Source: JAHFUI01 sp039931615
GTDB taxonomy: Bacteria > Acidobacteriota > Vicinamibacteria > Vicinamibacterales > CAVVIG01
DNA length: 64,000 bases
Reading direction: 5' to 3'
NCBI GenBank assembly: GCA_039931615.1
Contig: JBDTRR010000013.1
Location: 1 to 64,000, forward strand
The translations under genes were made by a program, and so were the position numbers. Positions within the stretch are counted from its first letter, which is position 1. Each line of letters begins with the position of its first letter. The notes below the pieces were generated by a model. It searched no databases. It was not told the origin of the DNA and saw only the letters and a program-made list of their open reading frames with translations. Shown here in pieces: positions 1 to 6,637 of the stretch.

Positions 1-81
1 CCCGCGCGCGCGGGGGAGACGGGTCTAAGACGGCAGCGAAACTACTGGCTGAGGGTGCATCCCCGCGCGCGCGGGGGAGAC
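1..81 (-). CRISPR. Type I-E CRISPR array, leader end (array continues off the left edge)
   Basis: Two repeat copies are visible: the last 20 bases of one (1-20) and a complete 29-base one (53-81), with one complete 32-base spacer between them (21-52). The 61-bp period fits type I-E. Both copies share the self-complementary core CCCCGCGCGCGCGGGG, the stem cleaved by Cas6e. Read on the minus strand the repeat starts GTCTCCCCCG and ends GGGGATGCACCC, the same orientation as known I-E repeats, with ATGCACCC as the expected 8-nt crRNA handle. Transcription therefore runs leftward and 53-81 is the leader-proximal repeat. Only two repeats are in view, but the full cas operon next door makes the call firm. 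Confidence 0.9.
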
Positions 82-157
82 TCTAGAATTGCAGGCCTTT
101 TTTAACATCGCCATCGCCGGTTGCCGCCGCCCCACTCATTGTAGACTCGGCCGTGCG
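82..157 (-). promoter_or_regulatory. Putative CRISPR leader, shared with the divergent exonuclease gene
   Basis: These 76 bases separate the first repeat from the exonuclease ATG. The repeat-proximal part is unusually AT-rich for this genome (TTTTTTAA around 98-105 and CTAGAATT at 83-90). On the minus strand there is a TACAAT -10-like hexamer (138-143), but no good -35 element was found. If the exonuclease starts at 158, its promoter and the pre-crRNA promoter must both lie in or near this stretch. Leader status follows from position and orientation only. Confidence 0.5.
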
Positions 158-685
158 ATGAGGACAGCGACTCTGCCGGACCGATTCGTCGCCATCGACG
201 TAGAGACCGCGTCACGGTCGCCGGCGCGCATCTGCGCGGTCGGGGCCGCGCGCATGGAGTTCGGGCAAGAAACCCGATCCTATCGTTCGCTGGTCCACGT
301 TGACGGCCGCGTCCGCTTTACCCACATCCACGGTCTGACAGCGGCTGATCTCCGGGCCGCGCCGCTCTGGCCGGACGTCTGGCGCGGCGTCATTGACGTC
401 ATGGGGGAGATCCGTACTCTTGTGGCGTTCCGCGCGAGCTTCGACCGCGCGGCGATCTTGGCAATGTCCGCTCACTACGGCTTTCGACTGCCGCGCCTGA
501 GGTTTGTCTGCGCGGCCGATCTGTTCGAGACACAGCATGGAAGCAAACTCAGCCTGAGCGCGTGCTTGGAAGCCTTGCGAATCCCTTTTCCTGGGCGTCC
601 CCATGAGCCACTGGCAGACGCCAGAGCGGCCGCCGCCCTCGTCCTGGCGTGCCTAGCCGCTCCGGACGCCGTGCCGCCGCCGTGA
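158..685 (+). CDS. Stand-alone DEDDh (DnaQ-like) 3'-5' exonuclease beside the CRISPR array
   Basis: The 175-aa protein carries all the acidic residues of a DEDDh exonuclease: ExoI FVAIDVETAS (D14, E16), ExoII FRASFDRAAIL (D96) and ExoIII HEPLADA (H149, D154). It is a bare catalytic domain, as in the epsilon subunit of DNA polymerase III, with no polymerase-binding tail or second domain. The ATG at 158 was chosen because it begins just before the first strand; a TTG at 89 is in frame but would eat into the leader. The gene is convergent with cas2 (stops at 685 and 690) and divergent from the array. DnaQ-family enzymes are known to trim prespacers for type I-E Cas1-Cas2, and Cas2-DnaQ fusions exist, so a role in spacer acquisition is a reasonable inference. 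A housekeeping repair nuclease is the alternative. Confidence 0.85.
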   Translation: MRTATLPDRFVAIDVETASRSPARICAVGAARMEFGQETRSYRSLVHVDGRVRFTHIHGLTAADLRAAPLWPDVWRGVIDVMGEIRTLVAFRASFDRAAILAMSAHYGFRLPRLRFVCAADLFETQHGSKLSLSACLEALRIPFPGRPHEPLADARAAAALVLACLAAPDAVPPP

Positions 686-689
686 GGCG

Positions 690-989
690 CTATTCAGTTG
701 TCAAAGAACGAGGCTCCGATCGATCGAGCCACAAGCCGTTCAGTTCGATGAGTTCCTTCTTCGGCCAGCCCAGTACGAGCACGGCCTGGCCGCTGGGCTG
801 CTGCTTCTCCTGCCACGTCATGAGGACGCCGCCGTCGTCGGGAAGCGCACTGGCCCACTCGCAGCATGTGGCCCACACGCGCTCTCTGACCGCCCGGCTC
901 ATATGCGGGCTCGTGTACACGCCGGGCGCGAGCTCTAGCATGCAACTGGCCAGGAAGCCCCGATACCGGTCAGGCGCGTTGCGCGTCAC
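690..989 (-). CDS. cas2: CRISPR-associated endoribonuclease/integrase subunit Cas2 (type I-E)
   Basis: Cas2e forms the central dimer of the Cas1-Cas2 integrase that inserts new spacers at the leader end. The family signature is clear: TRNAPDRYRGFLASCMLE, then APGVYTSPHMS, RERVW and VLMTWQE. The first ATG/GTG start in frame is the GTG at 989, giving 99 aa, but that removes most of the first beta strand. The frame is open upstream and reads LTVVVTRNAP from a CTG at 1001, whose bases overlap the cas1 stop (CTGA). Family members normally begin M-x-V-V-V, so the true start is probably the CTG at 1001 (103 aa). This is the last gene of the cas operon. Confidence 0.9.
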   Translation of the reverse strand: MTRNAPDRYRGFLASCMLELAPGVYTSPHMSRAVRERVWATCCEWASALPDDGGVLMTWQEKQQPSGQAVLVLGWPKKELIELNGLWLDRSEPRSLTTE

Positions 990-997
990 GACGACGG

Positions 998-1897
998 TCA
1001 GGCCGTGCCTCCCTGCGCCGGCTCCTGCGTCGCTTCCTGATTGCCGAACAGTGACTTGATCCGGTCGATCATCGAAGGAATGACCTGGTGTTCCCGGAGC
1101 GCGCGGCCGGCAGACCGGCGCGCGTGCCGTTCCAGCGGCTCATTCGGATGCTCCTCGAACTGTTTCACCGCGCGGAACGCGGCTGGCACACAGACGCTTT
1201 CGCGATAGATATCGGCCACGTCGAGACAAAACGCGTTGCTCGAGTCCTCGTGAATAAACCCGAGCTGTGGGACCGTGGAGGTCGCCGCCACCGCGATCAT
1301 CGCCGCCGCCCGGATCGCTGCGGACCCGTGATTGAGCGCCTGGTTCACGCGGTCGGTCGCCTCCGGGTCTTCGCGGTCGTACCGCCGTCCCGCCCAGTTC
1401 ACGCCGAATTGCCGCGCGAGCGTGCGATACAGCGACTTGACTCGCGCGCCCTCGATGCCCCGTAGCACCGTCAGGTCCGCGGACGGCAGGACTTCGCCAA
1501 GGCGCCACGCGTACATACGCCGGGCTACTGTGACGCGTTTGTCTTTGTCAGCCCAGATGAGTACCTGCTGCCGAGCCAGCGAGCTGTCATCCTGGCCGAA
1601 TGGCATCGAGGCGTAGAAACGCACGCCCTCCTCGCCGGTCGCGACAAGACCGGTGCCGTGGCGCGCCAGCAGTCGCAGGGCGTCGTGACTGACCGTCGAG
1701 CCCGGCTCGAGGAAAATAGTGCTCACCGTCTGAAAGGGAATACCGTAGTCACCGGGTGCAAGATCGTCGCTGCCCGCGGTAGCGAAGCGCAGCGTGCCGT
1801 CTTCAACGACGAGGGCACCACGGCGTAACCACAGGCATCCGTGGCGGTCGGAGTGAGGTACGCGCGCCGTTTCGAGCCCGAGGCGTCCTTTGAGCAT
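998..1897 (-). CDS. cas1: CRISPR-associated endonuclease/integrase Cas1 (type I-E)
   Basis: Cas1e is the catalytic subunit of the spacer integrase. The 299-aa length is normal. The metal-binding residues are in place: E149 in RGIEGARVKSLYR, H216 in QLGFIHEDSS, and D226/D229 in FCLDVADIYRE, matching the E. coli E141/H208/D218/D221 set. An N-terminal beta domain (about 1-95) precedes the helical catalytic domain. It starts with ATG 11 bp after the cas6e stop and runs into cas2 through a CTGA junction, so Cas1 and Cas2 are probably translationally coupled. The glutamine/proline tail after about residue 285 is not conserved in the family. The adaptation module looks functional. Confidence 0.96.
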   Translation of the reverse strand: MLKGRLGLETARVPHSDRHGCLWLRRGALVVEDGTLRFATAGSDDLAPGDYGIPFQTVSTIFLEPGSTVSHDALRLLARHGTGLVATGEEGVRFYASMPFGQDDSSLARQQVLIWADKDKRVTVARRMYAWRLGEVLPSADLTVLRGIEGARVKSLYRTLARQFGVNWAGRRYDREDPEATDRVNQALNHGSAAIRAAAMIAVAATSTVPQLGFIHEDSSNAFCLDVADIYRESVCVPAAFRAVKQFEEHPNEPLERHARRSAGRALREHQVIPSMIDRIKSLFGNQEATQEPAQGGTA

Positions 1898-1908
1898 GCC
1901 GCCCTCCG

Positions 1909-2667
1909 TCAGACCGTGTGCGTCGTTCCGGGAGGTGCCAAAATCAGCGCACCGAAGCCGAAGGCGCGATGGCGTCCCACTCCGTGCCTAAGCCATGCAT
2001 TGAAGCGCTCTCCATCGGTGACGACCAACGTTCCCTCGAACCGAACGTCCGGCCTTTCGAGGCGACTCGCCTTGCGCTCATGGCCCTGAGTGCGTCGAAC
2101 AAGACGCTCGCGCGCGATGCCGGCGATGCCGACGCTTTCGAGAGTCACGCCAGTAGTGGCCTCACGATTGACCTTCGTAGCAAGCCAGTCCCGGTACACG
2201 GCCTCTCGAGACACGACCGCCTCCTTGCCCGCGGCGAAGGCTCGCGCCAGAAACGCATCGACCTCCGCCCCTTCGCGATGACCATGGCTCGCCTGCGTGA
2301 GACGCACCACGGGGCAGGCGCGGAGGAGAAATCCCACCCGCCGTCCTCTTGCGAATTGAGGCATGAGCTTGCTCACGACGCCGTCGACCGCGGTGATGGC
2401 GGCCAGAACAGAAGGATCGCCGAACGCCCGAGCGTGGTCGACGAGGGCTGCCGCTTCCACCGAACTGTAGCCCCAGGCATCCAGTGTTCGCCCGCGCCCG
2501 CGCAGGACAAATGGTGCAGGCGCGAGCGATTGCCAGAGCTCACGCATGATGCAATGGCACAGATAGCCGTCATCGAGATCGCGCAGCGGGAGGCCGCGAC
2601 CTCGTGCAATCGCGATCAGTTTGTCGGCTCGCAATGGAACCTTCACGAGGTGGAGCGAGTCAGCCAC
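1909..2667 (-). CDS. cas6e: Cascade crRNA endoribonuclease Cas6e (CasE)
   Basis: Cas6e cuts pre-crRNA at the base of the repeat hairpin and stays bound to the crRNA 3' end in Cascade. The 252-aa protein has the family N-terminus (ADSLHLVKVPL), a HCIMRELW segment holding the likely catalytic H38, and the C-terminal glycine-rich loop VGRHRAFGFGALI that contacts RNA. The GTG at 2667 was chosen because a GGAGG Shine-Dalgarno lies six bases upstream; this makes the gene overlap the end of cas5 by 8 nt. The frame is open further upstream but without a recognisable start context. The matching repeat stem is the GCGC-rich palindrome at 1-81. Confidence 0.93.
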   Translation of the reverse strand: MADSLHLVKVPLRADKLIAIARGRGLPLRDLDDGYLCHCIMRELWQSLAPAPFVLRGRGRTLDAWGYSSVEAAALVDHARAFGDPSVLAAITAVDGVVSKLMPQFARGRRVGFLLRACPVVRLTQASHGHREGAEVDAFLARAFAAGKEAVVSREAVYRDWLATKVNREATTGVTLESVGIAGIARERLVRRTQGHERKASRLERPDVRFEGTLVVTDGERFNAWLRHGVGRHRAFGFGALILAPPGTTHTV

Positions 2668-3394
2668 GACTTGCCTCCGGAGGGTCGACGCGCCCTTCAC
2701 GTGTGAGGCGGCGACCGACGTGTACACGGTTGCTCCAGTCTCGTTCGTCGGTCACCGGGACGACTAGAGAATCGCGGCTCACGCGTCCAGCTTCGTCGCC
2801 ATCCCACCATGAGGCTGGCAACAGCCCCGCATCGGCTCGTCGTGCGCGTGGAGTGGAGACCAGTGCGCTCGTCAGCGACTCAGCCTCCACCGTGTCAAGG
2901 AGAAGCGGGGCAGCAGGCAGGCAACACTTGCGTCCGATGAACAGCGGGCGAGCAGGCTCACGCAACGCTCCGGCGACATCGTCTAGGCTGGGGGGGCCAT
3001 CGCCGGTGAGCGTGAGCGCGAGGGTATGAATGCTGTCGGCCCGAAAATGACGGTACCGCTGATGAGTGCCCACGGCGCTCGCGCCGCCACGCGTCGCAAC
3101 CCGCCCGTGTGTCGTCCAGCCGGCATTCTCGGGAAGCATCCACGCCGAGCCAAGATCGACCGTCTGGTACTCGATGAGTGCTTCTCCGCGTCGATCGATT
3201 CGCGCCGCATAGTGCAGGCGGCCCTGGAGGTCTTCCAGCTTGTTGATGTCTCGATGATCCCAGCCGAGCGCGTTTGCGATCAGGCCTGTCAGCATCGACA
3301 GTGCCGGGAATTTCTGCACGATCCCGTTCTGATCGATGGACGGTCCGCCGAAACTGACAAGCGGCGCATCGAGACGCAGGATGAGAATCCTCAT
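2660..3394 (-). CDS. cas5e: Cascade subunit Cas5e (CasD)
   Basis: Cas5e caps the 5' handle of the crRNA and contacts Cas8e in Cascade. The 244-aa protein starts MRILILRLDAPLVSFGG, the typical RAMP first strand of the family, followed by GPSIDQNGIVQKFPALSML and a GL-rich helix (TGLIANALGW). The ATG at 3394 overlaps the cas7 stop as ATGA, which fixes the start and indicates translational coupling. The C-terminal RVHVGRRLTREGR segment is also family-typical. No truncation is evident. Confidence 0.94.
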   Translation of the reverse strand: MRILILRLDAPLVSFGGPSIDQNGIVQKFPALSMLTGLIANALGWDHRDINKLEDLQGRLHYAARIDRRGEALIEYQTVDLGSAWMLPENAGWTTHGRVATRGGASAVGTHQRYRHFRADSIHTLALTLTGDGPPSLDDVAGALREPARPLFIGRKCCLPAAPLLLDTVEAESLTSALVSTPRARRADAGLLPASWWDGDEAGRVSRDSLVVPVTDERDWSNRVHVGRRLTREGRVDPPEASRG

Positions 3395-4584
3395 TCCAGC
3401 ACCTGAGCCCTGCTCCAAGCCGCCAAATCGTCGAGTGTCTTCTTCTCTTCGAATCGGCCGTCGGTGGCGAGCCCCGCGTGCGCCCGTTGCTCACTCTTGC
3501 CATACATCCCGTCGAGGTCAGCAAGATGCCGCTGCATGGCCATGTAGGTGTTCTCGATGAGGCTGCCTCTCGTGCTGACCGGATCGATGAACGCGTTTTG
3601 AAGTGTGCGTGGCTGAGTTCGGCCGCTTTCCACCATGACGAGATGACTGTAGGCGTACGGAGCGGTCGAACCTTTCTTTGCGCCCGGGCTCACGGTCGAC
3701 ACGATGTGAATGAGCCGGTCGACCACGTCACCGGCCAGGGCGCGGTCGTCGCCGAGATTCTTCACGAGTCCGTTGACGTCGACGACGACGTAGCCGTAAA
3801 ACAAGCCGCTGGTCAGTTCGCTGGCATTGATGTGCCCGGATCCCTGCTCGCCATCTTCGCTGATGAGATCGTCGACGGCAGTGAAGTAGTCGCTCTCGGT
3901 CATCTGCGCGTGCACCGTCATCGCGTGAGCGACATGAATCGCGGCGTCGGTGCGCGACAGGATGTCGCCTGTCACCATGCGCCCGAACAACGCGGCGCCG
4001 AGGCCAGCTTCGAGCGATCCAGGTCTAAGGGCCCGAAGGTTGTCCTTGAGATCCTTTCCGCTCATGCGCTCGTCGATCGACCGCACCACCTTCTCAGGAA
4101 CGCCGTGGGCGGCCTCGATGGCCTCTCTGGCAAGCTGACAGAGATAGTCGAGCTCAGGTCTTCCGAGAACCGTGACCTGAGCGGTGGCAACGGCCTTCTC
4201 GGTCGAAGCTGGCTCCTGACTGTCTTTCTTCTTGCCGCCCTTCTTTTCAGCTTTCTCCTGCTTCGCCTCACTTCCGAACACCATGCCGACCACTTTCTGA
4301 GCCGCGGTACGGGCCAAGTTTTCGCCGATGCCCTCCGCAACGAGGGGTTCGACCACGTAGCGCTCGAACGCGATCCGGGAACGCACGGACTCGGGCGCGT
4401 CGATCGAGCCGAGGCTATTCTCGCCGTCGTAGACCCGCCAATGCCGCTTCAGGCATTGGGACGAAATTCGCGTACGCACACCACCCCCGAAAGGCATCCG
4501 CTTCGCAAAGCCGGCATCATCACGGTTCAACAGCGAGGCCGCGTAGTTTGTGAGCGTGTGGATCTGCAGGAAACGGGCGGACAT
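3391..4584 (-). CDS. cas7e: Cascade backbone subunit Cas7e (CasC/Cse4)
   Basis: Cas7e polymerises along the crRNA spacer to form the six-subunit Cascade backbone. The family N-terminus is obvious: FLQIHTLTNYAASLLNRDD, then KRMPFGGGVRTRISSQCLKR, and the conserved GHINASELTSGLFYGY and FIDPVSTRGSLIENTY segments follow. At 397 aa it is somewhat longer than usual; the excess is a lysine/glutamate-rich, probably disordered stretch around residues 110-140 (EKAEKKGGKKKDSQEP). The ATG at 4584 follows the cse2 stop by 29 bp, the widest gap in the front part of the operon. Confidence 0.95.
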   Translation of the reverse strand: MSARFLQIHTLTNYAASLLNRDDAGFAKRMPFGGGVRTRISSQCLKRHWRVYDGENSLGSIDAPESVRSRIAFERYVVEPLVAEGIGENLARTAAQKVVGMVFGSEAKQEKAEKKGGKKKDSQEPASTEKAVATAQVTVLGRPELDYLCQLAREAIEAAHGVPEKVVRSIDERMSGKDLKDNLRALRPGSLEAGLGAALFGRMVTGDILSRTDAAIHVAHAMTVHAQMTESDYFTAVDDLISEDGEQGSGHINASELTSGLFYGYVVVDVNGLVKNLGDDRALAGDVVDRLIHIVSTVSPGAKKGSTAPYAYSHLVMVESGRTQPRTLQNAFIDPVSTRGSLIENTYMAMQRHLADLDGMYGKSEQRAHAGLATDGRFEEKKTLDDLAAWSRAQVLE

Positions 4585-4613
4585 GCTGAGGCTCCTTTTG
4601 CTCCGGCGCTGAA

Positions 4614-5144
4614 TCAGTGGCCTTCTTGGCGGGATAGCGACCCATAGTAGTCGCGCGCGATGTGTCGGCGGATGGGCTCCTCGTCACTGCGACCAACTGA
4701 CAGAATCAGATGAGCTGCCGTCGTCCAATCGACCGGCGTTCCCTTTGCGGCCAGGAAACGCGCGAGTGCTGGTAACTCATCGGCGAGATGATCGGCATCC
4801 GCGCGCAGCAGCCGGGTAAACCGCAGTTCCGAGTACTGTGCATCGACCAAAGTGTGCCCGAGGCGACGTCCAGGTTGGTGGAGTGATCCCAGACAGGCGA
4901 GGCCGACGACGATGGCGGCCCAACGTGTCTCGAGGTCGGCGAGTAACGTGGCATCGCCCGGTAGTTGGTCGTCGAGGACGTGTCCCTCGATTTTGAAGAA
5001 CCCTGCTGCGGGATGCCGCGGGTCCATGCGGCGCAACGCGGCCGCATCACCGTGGGAGATCATCCCGCCACCGCGAAGGAGCGTGGCGATGTGAGAGACC
5101 AGGGAGGTGAGGCGCCGTTCGACCGCCGCCGCGGTAGTGGTCAT
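4614..5144 (-). CDS. cse2: Cascade small subunit Cse2 (CasB, Cas11)
   Basis: Cse2 dimers line the Cascade belly and stabilise the R-loop. The 176-aa length and all-helical composition fit. Recognisable pieces are MSxGDAAALRRMDP-like (residues about 27-40), QYSELRFTRLLRA and the C-terminal IRRHIARDYYGSL. The ATG at 5144 overlaps the cas8e stop as ATGA, so this start was preferred over the upstream open frame, which would run deep into cas8e. Cse2 is poorly conserved in sequence; position between cas8e and cas7 supports the call. Confidence 0.9.
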   Translation of the reverse strand: MTTTAAAVERRLTSLVSHIATLLRGGGMISHGDAAALRRMDPRHPAAGFFKIEGHVLDDQLPGDATLLADLETRWAAIVVGLACLGSLHQPGRRLGHTLVDAQYSELRFTRLLRADADHLADELPALARFLAAKGTPVDWTTAAHLILSVGRSDEEPIRRHIARDYYGSLSRQEGH

Positions 5145-6637
5145 GCTGGCACCCCTTCGAGGGTCCGAGCTGAGGTGACGAGGTCCGGGAAGTTCTTCAC
5201 GAGGCAGCCCCTGAACATGCTTTCTGCGGCGCTGATGGCTCTGAACCGGCGCGCATTGGGGACCCCAGATCGGTCGATGGCCCTCTGCAATTCTCTCCAC
5301 GCGAGCTCTTCGACTCGCTTCTCAAAAGCGAGGCGAGCTTCTTCGTCAGTCAACGGGAGTGTGTTGAACAGATGGTCGAAGAAGATGTCGTCAATCCGAG
5401 CGTCGAGGTCGTCGGGCGCGACCTGGCCGCCGAGCGCGAGTTGTTTCAGGGCCGGATAGAGGACCTTGCTCCGCATGTTGCGGGCGGCCGTTACGCGGGC
5501 TTGGGCGCGTTTGCCCAACAGAGCGCGGCCATCCGGTTGACCGAGCTTCCGCCTGACTGGGCCGGTCAAGACCAGCGCGCGCTCGTGCAATCCCTCTGTC
5601 TTCCCTTGGCCCCGCACCAGCGCGGAGGCCACCCACAGCATCGGATCGCGGTCGTCCGTACGTGCGACCTGAGCCGCCGCCGGCTCGAAATCAGCCTCGA
5701 AAATCAATCTGGTGAGGAGGTGGTAGTCCAGACCATTTGAGCCAACGGTCAACGCTCCACGGGTCGCTCTTTCGATTGGTATCCATGGGTCGCCTACATC
5801 CCCAGTTTCGGCTTCTGGAAGGCATCGTCTCACCTGGGTGGTCGCGTAATGGCAGACGATTCCAGCTCCGTCCCGGAGGCAACGAACACGCCAGCAGACT
5901 TCGATGAAATGCGGAGTGAGCTCGTGCATCGGTAAAGATGTCCGACCATCCCAAGCCTGTGTCCAGACGAGTGATAGGGCATCATCGCGGTAGCCACGGT
6001 CGATCAGACGAGACCACGAATCCAGTAAGACACCCACGTCGTGGGAGAATCTCGAGGCAAGCGTCTGGTCACGAGTCAAGCCGACCATAGGTCGGTTACC
6101 GTACCCTCCCTTCATTCGGGCGATCCGGTTGTAACCTCGGCCGGGAAATCCCTGCATAGTCTGCAGCGTTGAGATCGCATAGACCCACGTTTCGGGATCG
6201 TTGCCATGCATCAATCCGGCCTTAACGTCGTGGCTCTTCGCTGTGACCAGCATGTCGATATCATCTGGCGCCTCGCAGATCTTCCAACTGCTGACGGTTC
6301 CCTCGGGCACTGGTGGCTGGAAGAAACCCGGCATCGAGAGGTCGTCGACGACGAGGCTCCATGGCTCGTGTGTATCGTTGGTGAGCCTGAGTAGGAGCTG
6401 ACGCCACTGGTTCTCCGAAAGCTTGGGATCCGATCTTCCCGCCAGGTGAAGGGCGATTGCCGCAAGCTGCGTGAGAAACATGCACCACGGGTGCAGTTGG
6501 TGGGTTCGTAGCCTCGGGAAGTCGCCCAGCTCGCCGCTGGCAAGCCGCGCCAATGTGCCGGGCAACGACGTCTTCCCGCGCCGCCGCTGCGCATCACGCC
6601 ACGAAAGGAGCGGTTCAACGAGCAGATCATGGTCCAT
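5141..6637 (-). CDS. cas8e: Cascade large subunit Cas8e (CasA/Cse1)
   Basis: Cas8e recognises the PAM and recruits Cas3. The 498-aa protein shows the family path: an N-terminal MDHDLLVEPLLSWRDAQ, the FPRLRTHQLHPWCMFLTQLA helix region, FFQPPVPEG, TSKSH-like VTAKSHDVKAG, the GFPGRGYNRIARMKGG loop and a C-terminal four-helix bundle ending FDHLFNTLPLTD...SAAESMFRG. The ATG at 6637 gives an 11-nt overlap with cas3; the upstream open frame lies inside cas3. No internal break is seen, so PAM recognition and Cas3 recruitment should be intact. Confidence 0.95.
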   Translation of the reverse strand: MDHDLLVEPLLSWRDAQRRRGKTSLPGTLARLASGELGDFPRLRTHQLHPWCMFLTQLAAIALHLAGRSDPKLSENQWRQLLLRLTNDTHEPWSLVVDDLSMPGFFQPPVPEGTVSSWKICEAPDDIDMLVTAKSHDVKAGLMHGNDPETWVYAISTLQTMQGFPGRGYNRIARMKGGYGNRPMVGLTRDQTLASRFSHDVGVLLDSWSRLIDRGYRDDALSLVWTQAWDGRTSLPMHELTPHFIEVCWRVRCLRDGAGIVCHYATTQVRRCLPEAETGDVGDPWIPIERATRGALTVGSNGLDYHLLTRLIFEADFEPAAAQVARTDDRDPMLWVASALVRGQGKTEGLHERALVLTGPVRRKLGQPDGRALLGKRAQARVTAARNMRSKVLYPALKQLALGGQVAPDDLDARIDDIFFDHLFNTLPLTDEEARLAFEKRVEELAWRELQRAIDRSGVPNARRFRAISAAESMFRGCLVKNFPDLVTSARTLEGVPA

